NCBI GenBank assembly: GCA_965371785.1 | Contig: CBDUZS010000033.1 | Span: 1-28,003 of the forward strand | DNA: 28,003 nt | Direction of reading: 5' to 3' | Origin: CBDUZS01 sp965371785 | Lineage (GTDB): Bacteria; Fermentibacterota; Fermentibacteria; Fermentibacterales; JCC-6 | Part shown: piece after piece, positions 1 to 7,999 of the stretch | Position numbering within the stretch: position 1 is the stretch's first letter | How the letters are laid out: every line of letters starts with the position of its first letter | The notes under the pieces: generated by a model | The model's input: the letters and a program-made list of their open reading frames with translations, nothing else | The model's database searches: none | What the model was told of the DNA's origin: nothing | Translations under genes and position numbers: made by a program

Positions 1-39
1 GGTATCAACGGACAGGTAATCGATACGGTCAGACTCTGA
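1..39 (+). CDS. C-terminal tail of an upstream gene (partial)
   Basis: Frame 1 is open from the first base to a TGA at 37-39 and encodes the last 12 residues of something (GINGQVIDTVRL). The alternating hydrophobic pattern resembles the last strand of a secreted beta-sandwich domain, but 12 residues cannot establish a family. Frame 3 is also open here and continues to 206, so the tail could be accidental. Confidence 0.2.
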   Translation, partial: GINGQVIDTVRL

Positions 40-77
40 AATCCACAGGCTTCCCATTGACAAACCGCTGGAGACGC

Positions 78-206
78 ATGACCAAGAAAAGCCCGGCAAG
101 GCAAGCAGGTACTCAATCTGAAAGATGGACCGGAGATCTTATCAGCGAGCTTCGTATCACCTGGACACCAGACCCACTTCCCCCCTGCGCAATACAATGC
201 AGATGA
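78..206 (+). CDS. possible 42-residue leader ORF coupled to the M16 peptidase
   Basis: This ORF starts at an ATG preceded by GGAG (70-73) and ends in a TGA that overlaps the ATG of the peptidase (ATGA at 203-206). The best peptidase start at 203 has no Shine-Dalgarno of its own, so coupled translation from this ORF would explain how it is initiated. The peptide is basic at the N terminus, rich in proline near the end, and matches no family I recognise. The same frame is open upstream to base 3, so it may instead be the tail of a longer protein or chance. Confidence 0.25.
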   Translation: MTKKSPARQAGTQSERWTGDLISELRITWTPDPLPPCAIQCR

Positions 207-2818
207 GTAAGTTCGTCCCGACTGTAAGGATTCTACCCAACGGGCTCACCGTGATAGTGCAGCCTGTTCCGTACGCGCCGGTGGCCGCAGCAGTCATCGC
301 GTACAAGGCAGGCTCACTCTGGGAGACCGATCACACCAGAGGGCTCAGCCATTTCTGCGAGCACATGATGTTCAGGGGTACTTCCAGGGTATCCGGAACC
401 AGATTCTGGCAGACAATCCAGCGAGATGGAGGTGTATCCAACGCTTTCACATCCAGGGACATGACTGCTTACTACGCTGTGGTCCCGAATGGAAGGCTCG
501 ATGATATTCTGAGAATAGAAGCGGACAGGATTACAGATCTGCTGCTCGACCCGGATACGATCGATACCGAGAAAATGGTCATCCTCGAGGAAAGGAAGAT
601 GACCCACGTCGACAACCCATCAGGTGCACTCTCCGAGATCCTCAACAGGACTGCGTTCAGCATACACCCGTACGGGAATCCGGTAATCGGATACGATGAG
701 GATATACAGCAATTCTCAAGGGAAGGAACCGAAACCTTCTACAGAAACTTCTACACTCCCTCGAACTGTGTCGTTGTACTGACTGGAAGAATCGAAACGG
801 AGCAGATGATCGATCTGGCCGAAAGACACTTCGGTTCCATTGCCGGTACTCCAACCGAAATCGAACCAATCTCGCAGGAACCGGTTCAGACCTCTGAGCG
901 ATCCGTTGAGTTCGAGCACAACTCAACCATCGAGCGCCTGGTTTTTTCCTTCCAGGGAACGAATGCAGAAGATCCGAGGAATCCGGTTCTTGACATGATA
1001 ACAATGAATCTTGCCGGTGGGAGATCCGGAAGGCTCGAGGAACTTCTCGTCCAATCGGAGACGGCAACGGAAGTATTCGCTTCAAATGACAACAACCGGG
1101 ACATGGGGCTTCTTACACTGGGAATCGGTTTGAACGCCGGTGTGAGTTGGAATGCGGCACTGGATACAATCCGGAAAGAGGTGGAGTCGCTCAAGAAATC
1201 TCCTCTCTCCCAGGAAGATATCGACAGCCTGAAAGCACGGTTCAGAGCCATGCACGCCCTCACATCTTCCAGCCCGGCAGGAAGAGCCCTCGAGCTGGCG
1301 ATGGGCTGGTGCATCTGTGACGACCCCCTCTACTCGGTGAGAGCAGAGGAGATAGTGCGCAGCGCAACTTCCGAAGATGTAATGCAGGCAGCGGGAGATA
1401 TTCTGCAAGAGGAGAGATCGACCATTGCCAGACTCATTCCGGCAAGAACCGATGGATGCAGGATAGAGGTTCCCGCCCACGCTGGAAGGTTCGTGCCGGA
1501 CGTCACTCCACCACTGCAGATGAATTTCGATGGCCTCGAAATTGGTGATGAACTTCTCACAATACCGCCACATTCGATATCCGCCGGTGTAATCGAGGAA
1601 ACGTTCGACAATGGGTTGAGAATTCTCCTCAAACCTGATCATTCCTTTCCCCTCCTCACTATCTCATTCTCGGTTCCCATGGGTTCCGGAATGGAGCCTC
1701 CGGAAAAGGCCGGTCTTTCGGCGATCACAATAGAGGCGATGCATTACGGAACGGAAGACAGTAACTACATAGAGTTCAACAGACGGATAGAGGCCAGAGG
1801 CACCGAGCTGAGCTTCAGTGCAGGTTCCGAACGCTCATCGGGAAATCTGACCATGCTGTCGACTGATGCTTTGAGCGGAATCGAGATGCTGAGCGACCTT
1901 CTCCTCAGACCCGCTTTCAGAACTCCCGATGTGGATATGATACTAAGGGAAGCCGCTGTAGAAGTGGGCATGAGGATGGACTCCGTATTTGCCGTTTCCA
2001 TGGACAATCTCGCAAGGATCATGACCGTTCCGGAAGAGGCCGCGAGGATTCCATCCGTTGAGAAGCTTTCCCGTATTCGCAGAGAGGACGTAAGAGCTTT
2101 TCACCATACGTGCGTCAGACCCCTGGGCTCTGTCATCGTCATCGTAGGGGCTTTTTCTCCGGAAATCCTGCTTCCGGAGCTGAGACAGAGGTTTTCGGGA
2201 TGGAGAAACCCGTCTGAACCTCTTCCCATTCTCGATCAGGGCAGCGATTCCACTTCCCCCGAAACCCTGCTGACTCCGCTCAAGGGAAAGGCACAGACAG
2301 CGGTTATAGCAGGCTATCCTGCTCCACCCCGCGATTCTGAGGATAGAACCGCCTTTCACCTGCTGAATGCAATTCTTGGTGACGGGATCTGTTCACGACT
2401 GGGAAGAAAACTCAGAGACAGCGAGGGTCTTGCCTACGCGGTGGGAAGCGAGTACTTCACCGGCAGGAACAGAGGGCGGTTTCTGGCCTACCTTTCCACT
2501 TCCCCCGAAAACGCATGGAAAGCGCTGGATGCGATGAAACGGGAAATAGACATCCTGCTGGAGAACCCCGCAGAACCTCTGGAACTGAGGCTGGCGAAGG
2601 CCAGTTCAATCGGGAGACACGCCCTGGGATTGATGCACTACTACAACGTTGCCGATTACCTGCTCCTCGTTGCTTCCACCGGTAAACCCCTGGATCAGGA
2701 TCTTATAAGTCTCCGGAGAATAGTCAAAACCGGACGAAACGAACTTCGGGACGTCGCCCGCCGCTGGCTCGAAGACAGGGAGCCCTTCGTATCGATTGCA
2801 GGCGACCTCGAAGGGTGA
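203..2818 (+). CDS. M16 family zinc metallopeptidase, two-domain (insulinase/pitrilysin type)
   Basis: An 871-residue M16 peptidase with two homologous halves. The N-terminal half carries the inverted zinc motif HFCEH (H50, E53, H54), and E130 lies about 76 residues on, the expected third ligand. The second half starts near residue 450 and repeats the fold, but the equivalent of the zinc motif is degenerate (around GLSAITIEA), so only one catalytic site is expected. Such enzymes cut unfolded peptides inside a closed clamshell. No signal peptide is visible from the chosen start. The frame extends to an ATG at 125, but those extra residues look unconserved and M16 proteins typically begin with a sequence like MSKFVPTVRILPNGLTVIV, so 203 (or 197) is preferred. 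Its 3' end is 21 nt from the convergent transporter gene. A different M16 subtype lies at 26337. Confidence 0.93.
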   Translation: MSKFVPTVRILPNGLTVIVQPVPYAPVAAAVIAYKAGSLWETDHTRGLSHFCEHMMFRGTSRVSGTRFWQTIQRDGGVSNAFTSRDMTAYYAVVPNGRLDDILRIEADRITDLLLDPDTIDTEKMVILEERKMTHVDNPSGALSEILNRTAFSIHPYGNPVIGYDEDIQQFSREGTETFYRNFYTPSNCVVVLTGRIETEQMIDLAERHFGSIAGTPTEIEPISQEPVQTSERSVEFEHNSTIERLVFSFQGTNAEDPRNPVLDMITMNLAGGRSGRLEELLVQSETATEVFASNDNNRDMGLLTLGIGLNAGVSWNAALDTIRKEVESLKKSPLSQEDIDSLKARFRAMHALTSSSPAGRALELAMGWCICDDPLYSVRAEEIVRSATSEDVMQAAGDILQEERSTIARLIPARTDGCRIEVPAHAGRFVPDVTPPLQMNFDGLEIGDELLTIPPHSISAGVIEETFDNGLRILLKPDHSFPLLTISFSVPMGSGMEPPEKAGLSAITIEAMHYGTEDSNYIEFNRRIEARGTELSFSAGSERSSGNLTMLSTDALSGIEMLSDLLLRPAFRTPDVDMILREAAVEVGMRMDSVFAVSMDNLARIMTVPEEAARIPSVEKLSRIRREDVRAFHHTCVRPLGSVIVIVGAFSPEILLPELRQRFSGWRNPSEPLPILDQGSDSTSPETLLTPLKGKAQTAVIAGYPAPPRDSEDRTAFHLLNAILGDGICSRLGRKLRDSEGLAYAVGSEYFTGRNRGRFLAYLSTSPENAWKALDAMKREIDILLENPAEPLELRLAKASSIGRHALGLMHYYNVADYLLLVASTGKPLDQDLISLRRIVKTGRNELRDVARRWLEDREPFVSIAGDLEG

Positions 2819-2839
2819 GGCTTCCCTGTGGTAAATAGT

Positions 2840-3751
2840 CTACAGTCTCTTCCGATCCAGTGATCCCAGACCTCTCTGCATCAGAATACCGGCTACGACG
2901 AGAATCAACCCCGCGACTGTCGCTGGTCCTATTCTCTCTCCCACAACGATGCCGACAAGAGCAAGAGCAAGAAACGGTGTCAGGAATACGAGGTTGCTAA
3001 CCTCTGCGGTGCTCGAGGCAAGAGTAAGTGCCTTCATCCAGAGTATGAAAGCAAAGCCCATTTCGAATATCCCTATGTAGACCCCTCCGGCTATGGCCTC
3101 GATACCGACGTGGCCAAAACTACCCGTAAGCACGCCATAAAGTGAGAGATAGATCATTCCGAACAGAAAATCGAGAAAGAGCTTCAGGTCGTGTTCGCGT
3201 TTGTCACGAACGTTCAGGAGCCAGAACAGTGACCATACGATCGTGCTGACCAGAGCAAGAACGATTCCGATGAGATCGGCACTCCCACCGGGACGACCTT
3301 CCCCGCCGAGTAATCCCATGACAGCCACCCCCGAGAAACTCAGCATAATGGCAAGAACGCCTGCAGGACGAATCTTCTGCCCGAGCAAGGGGATTGAGAG
3401 CAGCACAAGTGTCACGGGCCAGAGGTAATTTATCACCATGGCTGTCTGGGCCATGAGCCTGTGATAGGCTTCGAGGAGAATCAGGTAGTACAGGAACGGA
3501 TTCAACAGCCCCCTGACCGCTCCACCGGCAAACGCTGCGGGGTCGATGCTCAATTTCCGCTTCCCTCTGCAAAGCGACAGTATCACCGAAATGGAGTAAA
3601 TGCAAAGTGATACTGCAGAAGCAGTGAACACGATGGAAAACGGAGAGCCGAATCGGAGTGAGATCTTGAAAGCAGAGGCCGCGGTCGACCACATGACAAT
3701 CGCACCGATCGCGAATAACCTGACTTTCAACCGATTCTTCAAACCTCCCAC
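2840..3751 (-). CDS. EamA/DMT-superfamily transporter
   Basis: About 303 residues with ten hydrophobic segments in two five-helix repeats, the pattern of the drug/metabolite transporter superfamily (EamA domain twice). The first helix carries AIGAIVMWSTAASAF, and the second repeat begins near GIVLALVSTIVWSLFWLL. Substrate cannot be predicted; relatives export amino acids, metabolites or drugs. The frame is open to an ATG at 3853, but the extra 34 residues do not resemble the family and would run through the NrdR-type boxes upstream of nrdD. GTG at 3751, preceded by a purine-rich AGGGGAAG, or TTG at 3742, is more likely. The gene is convergent with the M16 peptidase and divergent from nrdD. 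Confidence 0.85.
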   Translation of the reverse strand: MGGLKNRLKVRLFAIGAIVMWSTAASAFKISLRFGSPFSIVFTASAVSLCIYSISVILSLCRGKRKLSIDPAAFAGGAVRGLLNPFLYYLILLEAYHRLMAQTAMVINYLWPVTLVLLSIPLLGQKIRPAGVLAIMLSFSGVAVMGLLGGEGRPGGSADLIGIVLALVSTIVWSLFWLLNVRDKREHDLKLFLDFLFGMIYLSLYGVLTGSFGHVGIEAIAGGVYIGIFEMGFAFILWMKALTLASSTAEVSNLVFLTPFLALALVGIVVGERIGPATVAGLILVVAGILMQRGLGSLDRKRL

Positions 3752-3819
3752 CCTTCCCCTGGAACACAACGCAATTCCAGAATCCGGAGTTCTGTATCCA
3801 TAAGCCGCTACGAAGTGTA

Positions 3820-3867
3820 GTGCAATATATAGTTGGAATAGCGGGTCCAGCATACAAGATGTTGTAT
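3820..3867 (+). promoter_or_regulatory. tandem NrdR-type boxes upstream of nrdD
   Basis: Two 16-bp sites lie at 3820-3835 and 3852-3867, separated by 16 bp (32 bp start to start, about three helical turns). The first has the core CAATATATAG, matching all ten positions of the core CwAtATaTwG in the NrdR consensus. The second, ATACAAGATGTTGTAT, has a perfect 6-bp inverted repeat and matches about 12 of 16 consensus positions. NrdR is the ATP-cone repressor of ribonucleotide reductase operons and typically binds paired boxes at this spacing. The position, between the divergent transporter and nrdD, fits. nrdR itself is not in the window, so binding is inferred. Confidence 0.7.
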
Positions 3868-4004
3868 TCTCAACCTTGACCGGAGGTGAGTACCGCGTAT
3901 TATCGACACAGGGGTGTAGAGCAGCTTTGATCGTTCCGCAAGAGCCATTCCTGCGGCATCTTGTTTATTCACTTCAGAATTCCCCGGGGGAGCCAGCAGA
4001 AACG

Positions 4005-6116
4005 ATGGATTGGCTGATCAGAAAAAAGAACGGCTCAGTCGTCTCCTACCGCAAGAAGAAGATCGAACTCGCAATAGAGAGAACTCTCAGGGCTTCGGAC
4101 ACGGATGAATCGGCAGGGGAAATAGCCGATTCCGTCGAGGCGGCGCTCTACATGGACTTCTTCAAGGGCGGAACGGTTCCTGCGGCCGAGCAGATCCAGG
4201 ACTGCATCGAGGAGACGCTGATCCTTCGCAAGCTCACGCCTGCGGTCCGGGCATTCATTCTGTACCGGGAGAAGCGAAACGAGGCGCGGGATGTCGATGC
4301 GCTCCTGAGCGGTATGGACTCGCTCGTTTCCGATTACATCGGCAAGGAGGACTGGAGGGTCAGCGAAAACTCCAACATGAACTATTCACTTCAGGGGCTC
4401 AACTTCTATCTTTCATCTTCTCTGACCGCCAGGTACTGGCTCAACAAGATCTATACTCCCGGCATAAAGGAGCTCCAGGATGGCGGCGACATGCACATCC
4501 ATGACCTCGGGATCCTTGGCCCGTACTGCGTTGGCTGGGATCTCATGGCTCTGCTCCGTGAGGGCTTTCGAGGTGCCCGTGGAAAGGTCGAATCCGCTCC
4601 TCCGGCGCACCTCAGAACCGCTCTTGGCCAGGTAGTGAATTTCTTCTACACCCTTCAGGGTGAGGCGGCCGGTGCACAGGCTTTTTCCAACTTCGATACC
4701 CTTCTGGCTCCATTCATCAGATACGATGGTCTCTCGTATGCCGAGGTCAGGCAGTCGATGCAGGAGTTCCTCTTCAACATCAACATTCCAACCAGGGTCG
4801 GATTCCAGACACCCTTCACGAACATCACGATGGATCTGAAGGTACCATCAACCCACAGAGATCTGCACGTGGTTATCGGCGGAAAGGAAATGGACGCGGT
4901 TTACGGTGATTTCCAGCCCGAGATGAACACGATCAACAGGGCTTTCTGCGACCTCATGATGAAGGGTGACAAGACGGGGCGTATCTTCACCTTCCCGATT
5001 CCCACGTACAACCTTACAAAGGACTTCGACTGGGATGATGATGATCTTCAGCCTCTGTGGGAGATGACCGGTAAGTACGGCATCCCGTACTTCAGCAACT
5101 TCGTCAACTCGGATATGAACCCCGAAGATGCCAGGAGCATGTGCTGCAGGCTGAGGCTCGACAACAGAGAGCTTAGAATGAGGGGGGGCGGTCTGTTCGG
5201 CTCGAATCCGCTGACCGGATCGATCGGTGTGGTCACGATCAACCTTCCCAGAATCGCCTACATTGCATCGGATGCTGTTTCCTTCTTCCACCGTCTCGGC
5301 ACGGTGATGGAATCCGCACGCGAATCCCTCGAGCTGAAGCGTAAACTGATCGAAGACCTGACTGATCGAGGTCTCTACCCGTACACCCGCTACTACCTCA
5401 GGGAAGTCAAGAAGGGTACCGGGTCTTTCTGGGCAAACCACTTCTCGACGATTGGCCTCATCGGCATGAACGAAGCCTGCATGAATCTTCTGTCAAAGGG
5501 AATCGCTGATCCCTCATCAAGGAAGTGGGCAATCTCGGTGCTCGAGTTCATGCGTGGTCGGTTGTCCGAGTTCCAGAACGAGACAGGCAACATGTACAAC
5601 CTGGAAGCCTCTCCCGCCGAGGGAGCATCTTACAGCCTCGCCATCAAGGACACTAAACGCTTCCCTGGGACCTACACGATGGGATCATCGAATCCGTTCT
5701 ATACCAACTCCGTCCACCTGCCGGTCTCGGAGCGTATGGACATATACGGTCTCCTCGAACACCAGGATCCGCTCCAGACCCGTTTCACGGGTGGAACCGT
5801 CGTCCACATCTTCCTGGGGGAAGCCATCAACGACTGGAAGATGGTGCGCAAACTTGCCAGGTCGATAGTAACCCGTTTTCATCTTCCCTACTTCAGCTTC
5901 ACGCCCACTTTCTCGATATGCCCGGTTCACGGGTACGTGCAGGGAGAGCACTTCCTCTGCCCATACCCCCATACCGAGAGCGAACTCGAGCAGTTCGGAG
6001 AAATCGTGGAGGGCAGTGAAGACCTGCCCGAGGGAAGCTACAGACAAGTCGTGGATGGCGAAGAGAAAACTGAGCAGGGCAACCTGTTTCTCCAGATAGG
6101 AAAGGTAACACTGTAA
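4005..6116 (+). CDS. nrdD: anaerobic (class III) ribonucleoside-triphosphate reductase, large part without glycyl-radical domain
   Basis: Reduces ribonucleoside triphosphates to deoxy forms without oxygen. The product is 703 residues from the ATG at 4005. Residues 1-95 form an ATP-cone for allosteric control. The ten-stranded barrel follows, with the catalytic cysteine in NSDMNPEDARSMCCRLRLD (C380/C381) and the later NLEASPAEG loop (532-540). Near the C terminus a zinc site reads CPVH (C639, H642) then CPYPH (C652, H656) instead of the usual paired cysteines. The expected glycyl-radical segment (RVVGYYRP) is absent. Instead about 47 unfamiliar residues follow and the frame ends in TAA. The radical segment is encoded by the next ORF, in the same frame. 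The frame extends upstream to a TTG at 3876, but those 43 residues look non-homologous. Paired NrdR boxes lie upstream. Confidence 0.93.
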   Translation: MDWLIRKKNGSVVSYRKKKIELAIERTLRASDTDESAGEIADSVEAALYMDFFKGGTVPAAEQIQDCIEETLILRKLTPAVRAFILYREKRNEARDVDALLSGMDSLVSDYIGKEDWRVSENSNMNYSLQGLNFYLSSSLTARYWLNKIYTPGIKELQDGGDMHIHDLGILGPYCVGWDLMALLREGFRGARGKVESAPPAHLRTALGQVVNFFYTLQGEAAGAQAFSNFDTLLAPFIRYDGLSYAEVRQSMQEFLFNINIPTRVGFQTPFTNITMDLKVPSTHRDLHVVIGGKEMDAVYGDFQPEMNTINRAFCDLMMKGDKTGRIFTFPIPTYNLTKDFDWDDDDLQPLWEMTGKYGIPYFSNFVNSDMNPEDARSMCCRLRLDNRELRMRGGGLFGSNPLTGSIGVVTINLPRIAYIASDAVSFFHRLGTVMESARESLELKRKLIEDLTDRGLYPYTRYYLREVKKGTGSFWANHFSTIGLIGMNEACMNLLSKGIADPSSRKWAISVLEFMRGRLSEFQNETGNMYNLEASPAEGASYSLAIKDTKRFPGTYTMGSSNPFYTNSVHLPVSERMDIYGLLEHQDPLQTRFTGGTVVHIFLGEAINDWKMVRKLARSIVTRFHLPYFSFTPTFSICPVHGYVQGEHFLCPYPHTESELEQFGEIVEGSEDLPEGSYRQVVDGEEKTEQGNLFLQIGKVTL

Positions 6117-6290
6117 ATGCCTGACACACCTTCAGACAGCGGCAAGAAGATCAGGGCCATCAGAACGGAAGTGTACTCCAGGGTCGTCGGTTACTACCGC
6201 CCCGTCAGAGACTGGAACAGGGGAAAACAGGAGGAGTTTTCCGAACGGGAGTACATCACAATCGAGCCCGACTGCGAGCAGGATAGTTGA
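6117..6290 (+). CDS. stand-alone glycyl-radical domain of anaerobic ribonucleotide reductase (split NrdD)
   Basis: A 57-residue ORF whose residues 17-46 are the canonical NrdD C-terminal radical segment, TEVYSRVVGYYRPVRDWNRG followed by KQEEFSEREY. G25 in VVGYY is the expected radical glycine. It begins at the ATG directly after the nrdD TAA, with no intervening base and in the same frame. AGGAAAGG at 6098-6105 offers a ribosome site about 11 nt upstream, and the TGA overlaps the TTG start of nrdG. The first 16 residues are polar and probably a linker. The domain should dock into the NrdD barrel and receive its radical from NrdG. Either it is translated separately (comparable in principle to the GrcA/YfiD spare part of pyruvate formate-lyase), or the single UAA is sometimes read through to give a 761-residue fusion. 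A sequencing error making a false stop is less likely because the 47 residues before the TAA already depart from the usual NrdD tail. Confidence 0.88.
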   Translation: MPDTPSDSGKKIRAIRTEVYSRVVGYYRPVRDWNRGKQEEFSEREYITIEPDCEQDS

Positions 6291-6976
6291 TCCGTTCCCT
6301 CATAGGTACGAGCCTCATCGAGTATCCGGGCATGATATCCGCCGTGATATTCACCGGAGGCTGCAATTTCTCATGCCCGTTCTGCCACAACCCCGAGCTT
6401 GTACGCCCCGATCTGCTGTCGGCCCAGTACTCGATTCAGATAGACCGTGTTCTCGAGAAACTGAACCGTAGAAAGGGTTTCATCGAGGCGGTCACCATAA
6501 CCGGCGGTGAACCGCTGCTTTTCAATGACCTGGTAGAACTCCTCGACAGGATCAGATCAGAAACCTCCATGAAGATAAAGCTCGACACCAACGGCTCCCT
6601 GCCTGACAGGCTCGCAGAAGTTCTTCCCCTCCTCGATTACGTAGCAATGGACCTCAAGACATCACCTTCGAAGTACAGGCAGGCAACGGGGGACAGGATG
6701 GGCTTCGAAAAACCTGCACTGTCCGTCGAACTCGTAAAGTCTCTTCCCGCCTACGAGTTCAGGACAACGATGGTTCCGGGGATTGTCGATGCAGACGACG
6801 TTGTGGAACTGCTCGAAGCAACCGGTCATTTGAAACGCTACGTTCTCCAGAGATTCCGGTCTGAAAAAACCCTCTCCCCGGAGTTCACGGGGCTGCCCCC
6901 CTATCCCAGGGGATACATCGAAGAGCTCGCATCGAGCATCGGGGCGATGGCAGACGACGTAGAAGTCCGCTCCTGA
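6287..6976 (+). CDS. nrdG: anaerobic ribonucleoside-triphosphate reductase activating protein (radical SAM)
   Basis: A 229-residue radical SAM enzyme that installs the glycyl radical on the reductase. The cluster motif CNFSCPFC gives C26, C30 and C33 for the [4Fe-4S] cluster, followed by the SAM-binding TGGEP near residue 70 and the LDTNG strand. It is longer than the compact E. coli NrdG and matches the longer activase form common in archaea and anaerobes. It starts at TTG, which overlaps the TGA of the radical-domain ORF; AGGA lies just upstream. Placement as last gene of a three-gene operon with both reductase pieces supports the function. Related pyruvate formate-lyase activases share the motif, but the neighbours decide. 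Confidence 0.92.
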   Translation: MIRSLIGTSLIEYPGMISAVIFTGGCNFSCPFCHNPELVRPDLLSAQYSIQIDRVLEKLNRRKGFIEAVTITGGEPLLFNDLVELLDRIRSETSMKIKLDTNGSLPDRLAEVLPLLDYVAMDLKTSPSKYRQATGDRMGFEKPALSVELVKSLPAYEFRTTMVPGIVDADDVVELLEATGHLKRYVLQRFRSEKTLSPEFTGLPPYPRGYIEELASSIGAMADDVEVRS

Positions 6977-6987
6977 GAATCCTCCTC

Positions 6988-7016
6988 TTGACAAAACCGA
7001 TAATGGAAGTAGTAAT
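6988..7016 (+). promoter_or_regulatory. possible promoter for the secreted-protein gene
   Basis: A perfect TTGACA (6988-6993) sits 11 nt after nrdG, with a weak -10 candidate (TAGTAA, 7010-7015) 16 nt downstream. It precedes the gene at 7075, which has a strong AGGAGG. The poor -10 keeps confidence low. Confidence 0.3.
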
Positions 7017-7074
7017 CAAACGTGGGTGATGAAATCGCATCACCGTATTAACCATAGCTATAGGAGGTTAATTG

Positions 7075-7923
7075 ATGAGACTGTTTCTCATTCTCTTCCT
7101 TGTTCCGTTCGCTGTTCTGGCGAACGAGGATGGCTGCACCGAGACCGCTATTGGGATCATCCCTGGATCCGGTGGAGGCGATGCAACGATTACACTCACC
7201 ATCCTCGACACCTGGACCCCCTCCTGGGCCGGTCAGTGTCTCGGCATGGACGTCTGGGAGACCGGCAGCTCGGTCAACGTCATCTTCTCATCCAGGAGCG
7301 ACATGCAGATCAACAGCCTCGATCCCGTATCGGGAACGAGTGCAGGAACCATCGATCTCGATGGTGGTAACACGAACTGCTTCGGCGTTGCGTGGAACAA
7401 CGATCTGACCACACCCATCTACCACACCGATGACTGGTCCGATAACGTTCTCTACTACACCGAGGATTACGGCACATCATGGAGCACCGTTTCGAACCCC
7501 GCAGGCACCCAGGGCCGTGGTATGGATTGCGATGGAACCGACTACTGGATTACCAATAGTTCTGCCGGCCTCTACAGGTTCACGCCAGGCGGCAGCTCGG
7601 AAGCGATTTCGGTTCCCGAAGTTCCCAGTCAGATGAGCGGTTTAACCGTATTCCCTTACCTGGGAGACCTCGGACTCTGCATAACCACTTACAACAACCA
7701 CTACTTCTACTTCTACGTCTGGGATGGCTCGACCGCCACGTACCTCGGAAACGCAGCCTGCCCCACAGCAGTCAGTGGTTCGTACGGGCTCGCTTACTCC
7801 GACGATCGCGGAACGATCTTCTGGAGCTACAACAGCGGCGGCTACCAGATTGCGGAAGTCGATTTCGTTATCGATGTCGCACTCGACCGTATGACCTGGG
7901 GTGAGATCAAGGCAACGTTCTAG
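7075..7923 (+). CDS. secreted protein of unknown function, beta-rich (possible propeller)
   Basis: A 282-residue protein with a Sec signal peptide (MRLFLILFLVPFAVLA, cleavage likely after ALA near residue 16). The mature part is rich in Gly, Ser, Thr, Asp and aromatics, with recurring short strands such as CFGVAWNN, GMDCDGTDYWI and GLAYSDDRGTIFWSY. This looks like four to five blades of a beta-propeller in which each unit reports a value or event, but no named family can be assigned. It contains several cysteines and ends in ALDRMTWGEIKATF. The ATG at 7075 is preceded by AGGAGG at 7062-7067 with 7-nt spacing, so the start is secure. It is monocistronic, ending before a strong terminator. Confidence 0.8.
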   Translation: MRLFLILFLVPFAVLANEDGCTETAIGIIPGSGGGDATITLTILDTWTPSWAGQCLGMDVWETGSSVNVIFSSRSDMQINSLDPVSGTSAGTIDLDGGNTNCFGVAWNNDLTTPIYHTDDWSDNVLYYTEDYGTSWSTVSNPAGTQGRGMDCDGTDYWITNSSAGLYRFTPGGSSEAISVPEVPSQMSGLTVFPYLGDLGLCITTYNNHYFYFYVWDGSTATYLGNAACPTAVSGSYGLAYSDDRGTIFWSYNSGGYQIAEVDFVIDVALDRMTWGEIKATF

Positions 7924-7940
7924 CCTCTCTACTCACGGTA

Positions 7941-7983
7941 AAAAGAAGAGCGCTTCCTTTTCGCGGGAAGCGCTCTTTTTTGT
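7941..7983. terminator. bidirectional rho-independent terminator
   Basis: A perfect 11-bp stem, AGAGCGCTTCC (7947-7957) pairing with GGAAGCGCTCT (7966-7976), encloses an 8-nt loop. It is followed by a run of T (7976-7981) on the plus strand and preceded by a run of A (7940-7944), which becomes a T run for the minus strand. It lies between the convergent secreted-protein gene and the MscS-type channel and can stop both transcripts. Confidence 0.92.
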
Positions 7984-7999
7984 GTCGGTACAAGAAGGA

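Noticed and set aside
3876..4004. N-terminal extension of nrdD from a TTG at 3876
   Set aside because: The 43 extra residues do not resemble the start of an ATP-cone and the GGAGGTGAG motif lies after, not before, the TTG; ATG 4005 gives a normal NrdD start.
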